Positions 5,759-8,200 of a stretch of 8,200 nt of DNA are shown in pieces (the first letter of the stretch is position 1; each line of letters opens with the position of its first letter). Under the pieces are notes generated by a model, which had not been told where the DNA came from, did no database searches, and saw only the letters and a list, made by a program, of their open reading frames with translations. A program made the position numbers and the translations under genes. The stretch lies in assembly GCA_016296435.1 (NCBI GenBank), contig JAEDJI010000034.1, positions 1 to 8,200 on the forward strand, in the 5' to 3' direction. This DNA comes from Bacilli bacterium (GTDB taxonomy: Bacteria > Bacillota_I > Bacilli_A > RF39 > UBA660).

Positions 5759-7510
5759 TCACATAACTCTTTTAAACATCTTTTCAAGCTCATATATTGT
5801 ATACGTAATAACCGTAGGTCTACCATGAGGACAAGTAAATGGATTATTAGTATTTCTTAATCTATCCAATAACACAACCATCTCATCAAAAGAAATATGC
5901 TCATTAGCTTTAATAGACATCTTACATGCCAAAGTAATGGCAATCTTTTCATTAAACTTTTCCTTGTCAAAACTCTTATACTCTATAATTACCTCAATTA
6001 TTTTTCTAATAGTTTCATTAGTATATTCCTTTTTTATCCAAGATGGATGACTACGAATAATCAAAGCATTAAAACCAAAATCTTCATAAACAAATCCCAT
6101 CTCATCTAAAACATTGATACTCTCTTTCAAAGATAAATACTCGTTATTAGAAAGTTCTATTTTAATAGGAACCAAAAGATCAACAATAGTATAAGTATTC
6201 TTACCTAATTCCTTAAGATAATACTCATAATTTATCCTTTCATTAGCAGCATGCTGATCAATCAAAAATATCCCATCTTCATTTTCTCCAATTATATAAG
6301 TACCATGTGCTAAAGCTAATGGAGTAATCTTCTTCATCTTTACTTTTTCTACATACTCTTCTTCATTATCACTAACTACATGATCATTATTAAAATCAAA
6401 ATTTATTTCTTCAAACTTAACTTCTTCCTTAAGTTCCTTATCCTTAAAATCAACCTTATCATTAATAGTATCAACACTATCAATATTACAAACAGGTCTT
6501 TGTTCATACTTAACCTCAGGAATTAAAGTAAGCTTATTTAAAGAACTAGATACCATATTATAAATCATATCTTTTAACTCATTTATCTTAGAAAACTTAA
6601 TATCCATTTTAGTAGGATGTATATTAACATCTATTATATAAGGATCAGTCTTAATATTTAAAACAACAATAGGATACCTATTTATTGGTAAATAAGTATG
6701 ATACCCCTCTAAAATACTACGAATAATATCATTATTTCTCACATACCTTCCATTAACAAGCAAAGTAATATTATTCCTATTAGACCTATTAATCTCAGGA
6801 TAAGAAATATATCCAGAAACCATATAATCACTATTAGAAGACTCTACCTTAAGCATCTTTTTAGTAACCTCTAAGCCATATATACTATTAATAACCTTAA
6901 GTAAATTACCACTTCCCGAAGTATTAATAAGCACCTTAGAATCATTCTCTAAATAAAAAGAAATAAAAGGATTAGCTAGAGCCATCTTATTTACATAATT
7001 TACTATATTAGAAAGCTCAGTATTAAGACTTTTTAAATACTTAAACCTCGCAGGAGTATTATAAAAAATATCACAAACACTAATTGAAGTACCACGCCTC
7101 AAATCAGCAGAACAACAATTAGTAACAACACCCCCAGTAACCTCAAGTAAGGTAGACTCCTCACCATCACAAGTAGAAATAGTCATTTTAGAAACACTAC
7201 CAATCGAAGGAAGAGCCTCTCCTCTAAAACCAAGAGTATTTATATTAAACAAATCATCTTTACTATATAACTTACTAGTAGCATGCCTAAGTATAGAATT
7301 ATTACAATCTTCCCTAGACATACCCTTTCCATCATCAACAACCTTTATAGACTTGATACCAGATTCCATTAGATATATCTTAATAACATTAGCACCAGCA
7401 TCAATAGAATTTTCAACCAACTCTTTAACTATATTCATTAAAGACTCTACTACTTCACCTGCCGCTATCTTATTAGATAAATCATCACTCATTACCTTAA
7501 TTATATTCAT
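5759..7510 (-). CDS. mutL: DNA mismatch repair protein MutL, endonuclease type
   Basis: MutL couples MutS mismatch recognition to strand removal. The 583 aa fall within the family's range. The N-terminal GHKL ATPase shows KELVENSIDAG (29-39, catalytic Glu30 and Mg-binding Asn34), DDGKGM (59-64), RHATSK (75-80), GFRGEAL (94-100), FYNTPAR (149-155) and DVNIHPTKMDIKF (294-306, Lys301). A charged linker (about 335-395) leads to the C-terminal dimerisation and nuclease domain: DQHAANERINYE (418-429), ACKMSIK (528-534) and CPHGRP (560-565). These metal-site motifs mark a nicking MutL, as expected in bacteria without MutH. VDLLVP (443-448) occupies the place of the beta-clamp motif, without the usual Gln. 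The stretch after AAGEVVE is SLMNIV where most homologues have RPASVV. The start lies 5 nt after the prepilin stop with only a weak AGG box, suggesting translational coupling. Confidence 0.97.
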   Translation of the reverse strand: MNIIKVMSDDLSNKIAAGEVVESLMNIVKELVENSIDAGANVIKIYLMESGIKSIKVVDDGKGMSREDCNNSILRHATSKLYSKDDLFNINTLGFRGEALPSIGSVSKMTISTCDGEESTLLEVTGGVVTNCCSADLRRGTSISVCDIFYNTPARFKYLKSLNTELSNIVNYVNKMALANPFISFYLENDSKVLINTSGSGNLLKVINSIYGLEVTKKMLKVESSNSDYMVSGYISYPEINRSNRNNITLLVNGRYVRNNDIIRSILEGYHTYLPINRYPIVVLNIKTDPYIIDVNIHPTKMDIKFSKINELKDMIYNMVSSSLNKLTLIPEVKYEQRPVCNIDSVDTINDKVDFKDKELKEEVKFEEINFDFNNDHVVSDNEEEYVEKVKMKKITPLALAHGTYIIGENEDGIFLIDQHAANERINYEYYLKELGKNTYTIVDLLVPIKIELSNNEYLSLKESINVLDEMGFVYEDFGFNALIIRSHPSWIKKEYTNETIRKIIEVIIEYKSFDKEKFNEKIAITLACKMSIKANEHISFDEMVVLLDRLRNTNNPFTCPHGRPTVITYTIYELEKMFKRVM

Positions 7511-7515
7511 AATTA

Positions 7516-8166
7516 CTACCTACAATATGGTTTGTTAGAATCCACAGCAGCATCATTAATCAAAGTCACAGTATTTCCATTAGAATCAGTAAGAACAACC
7601 TTCAGACAAAATGCATCATCTAAACTAGGATATACAATAACCCTTTTACCATCATCAACACAATAGTTAGTCAAAGTACCTGCATCACTAGTTACACATT
7701 TAAATGTCATACTATCAGAATCAATATTACTATTTCCATCAATACTAATACTAGTATCATCAACCTCAGTTTTACATATTCCATACTTTAACATATTAGT
7801 AAAATCACAAGCACCACCATTAAGATAATTATTAATATCTTTACCCTTTTTAACAACAGTAACAGTACTATTAACTAAATCACTAGAAGTAAATTGTTCC
7901 TTATTATAATTAAAACCCTTAGGTATATAATTACCAGTAACTAAATCATTTAAAGACACCACATTATTAACACTATCACCATTATAAAGACTCTTAGTCC
8001 TATAATTATTATAAGCAGACTCAATAGTCTTTCTAACTGCAACAAGTTCCCTTTCTTTAGCCTGCTTTGTATAACTCCTAAAAGAAACAACAGTAAGAGT
8101 AGTAATAATAGAAAGTATTACTATTACAGTCAACAACTCAACAAATGTAAATCCTTTTTTATTCAT
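7516..8166 (-). CDS. Type IV prepilin-like protein with N-terminal methylation motif
   Basis: The protein has 216 aa. The N-terminus, MNKKGFTFVELLTV, is a class III signal: a short basic leader, cleavage by a prepilin peptidase after Gly5, Phe at mature position 1 and Glu at mature position 5 (Glu10). A hydrophobic helix (about 6-28) follows, then the amphipathic extension QAKERELVAVRKTIESAY. The C-terminal globular part (about 60-216) has six cysteines (120, 131, 157, 169, 187, 215), compatible with disulfides outside the cell. It may be a pilin or a minor pseudopilin of a type IV or competence-type system; no assembly gene is in the window. The start is placed at 8166, since AGGAG (8180-8176) directly abuts the ATG at 8175 but lies 9 nt before 8166. 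It precedes mutL by 5 nt, in the place where mutS is often found. Confidence 0.9.
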   Translation of the reverse strand: MNKKGFTFVELLTVIVILSIITTLTVVSFRSYTKQAKERELVAVRKTIESAYNNYRTKSLYNGDSVNNVVSLNDLVTGNYIPKGFNYNKEQFTSSDLVNSTVTVVKKGKDINNYLNGGACDFTNMLKYGICKTEVDDTSISIDGNSNIDSDSMTFKCVTSDAGTLTNYCVDDGKRVIVYPSLDDAFCLKVVLTDSNGNTVTLINDAAVDSNKPYCR

Positions 8167-8175
8167 ATATACCAT

Positions 8176-8180
8176 CTCCT
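8176..8180 (-). promoter_or_regulatory. Ribosome binding site that fixes the prepilin start
   Basis: AGGAG touches the upstream in-frame ATG (8175-8173) with no spacer, which would not allow initiation there. It is 9 nt from the ATG at 8166, giving the leader MNKKG typical of prepilins. Confidence 0.82.
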
Positions 8181-8186
8181 AAAATA

Positions 8187-8192
8187 ATTTTA
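8187..8192 (-). promoter_or_regulatory. Possible -10 box upstream of the prepilin gene
   Basis: TAAAAT (8192-8187), preceded by TGA, resembles an extended -10 element. A -35 box at the spacing seen elsewhere here would lie beyond the right edge, so this cannot be confirmed. The gene may equally be an internal member of a longer pilus operon. Confidence 0.35.
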
Positions 8193-8200
8193 TCATAAAT

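Noticed and set aside
5759..5761. Possible reassignment of UGA to tryptophan, as in mycoplasmas
   Set aside because: MutL ends properly at TGA directly after its expected C-terminus, and tryptophan is written TGG in MutL and the surface protein. The next in-frame stop is only three codons on, so this is not proof, but nothing favours reassignment.
5897..7538. Plus-strand open frames at 5897-6109 and 7353-7538, and one at 1746-1937
   Set aside because: They overlap the intact coding regions of mutL and the 143-aa gene and have no recognisable protein features or initiation signals.
1..8200. CRISPR array, tRNA or rRNA gene, transposon or attachment site
   Set aside because: No direct repeats with regular spacers, no cloverleaf-like sequence, no transposase or terminal inverted repeats, and uniform base composition and gene orientation.

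Overview
The window is AT-rich (roughly 70% A+T by eye). Every credible gene lies on the minus strand, so genes are read here from high to low coordinates. The content points to an uncultured, gut-type low-GC Bacillota with a cell wall: RNase Y, an endonuclease-type MutL, AGGAGG-like ribosome binding sites, consensus sigma-A promoters, and a secreted protein ending in an NPxTx-type sorting signal. Tryptophan is written TGG and MutL ends at a TGA, so the standard bacterial code fits. An RF39-like or other deep Bacilli lineage is my inference, not something the sequence proves.

Layout in transcription order. Unit 1 is a type IV prepilin-like protein (8166-7516) followed 5 nt later by mutL (7510-5759), closed by a hairpin terminator. 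Unit 2 starts at an extended -10 promoter (5719-5691). It carries a 169-aa protein built from two copies of a 61-residue module (5664-5155), then 2 nt later a very short miaA (5152-4445), closed by a hairpin over the miaA stop codon. Unit 3 is a secreted, probably wall-anchored beta-repeat protein (4351-2981) with its own terminator. Unit 4 is a small protein-kinase-fold protein (2903-2307). Unit 5 is an unrecognised 143-aa protein (2200-1769). Unit 6 is rny (1658-105), with a terminator over its stop codon. A further promoter, ribosome binding site and start codon lead off the left edge (34-1).

The mutL-miaA order is classical Bacillota synteny (often mutS-mutL-miaA-hfq). Here the duplicated-module gene sits between the two and a prepilin takes the upstream place; no mutS or hfq is visible. 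Intergenic gaps are all under about 110 nt. At four of them a terminator U-tract ends within 1-8 nt of the next -35 box, so neighbouring genes are insulated in minimal space.

The most interesting points are: MiaA appears to lack its whole helical insertion domain while keeping the catalytic core motifs; the 169-aa duplicated-module protein is coupled to that MiaA; the kinase-like protein is very compact; and the surface protein carries a non-LPXTG sorting signal. I see no mobile element, CRISPR array, RNA gene or obvious defence system. No gene-free stretch exceeds 300 nt.
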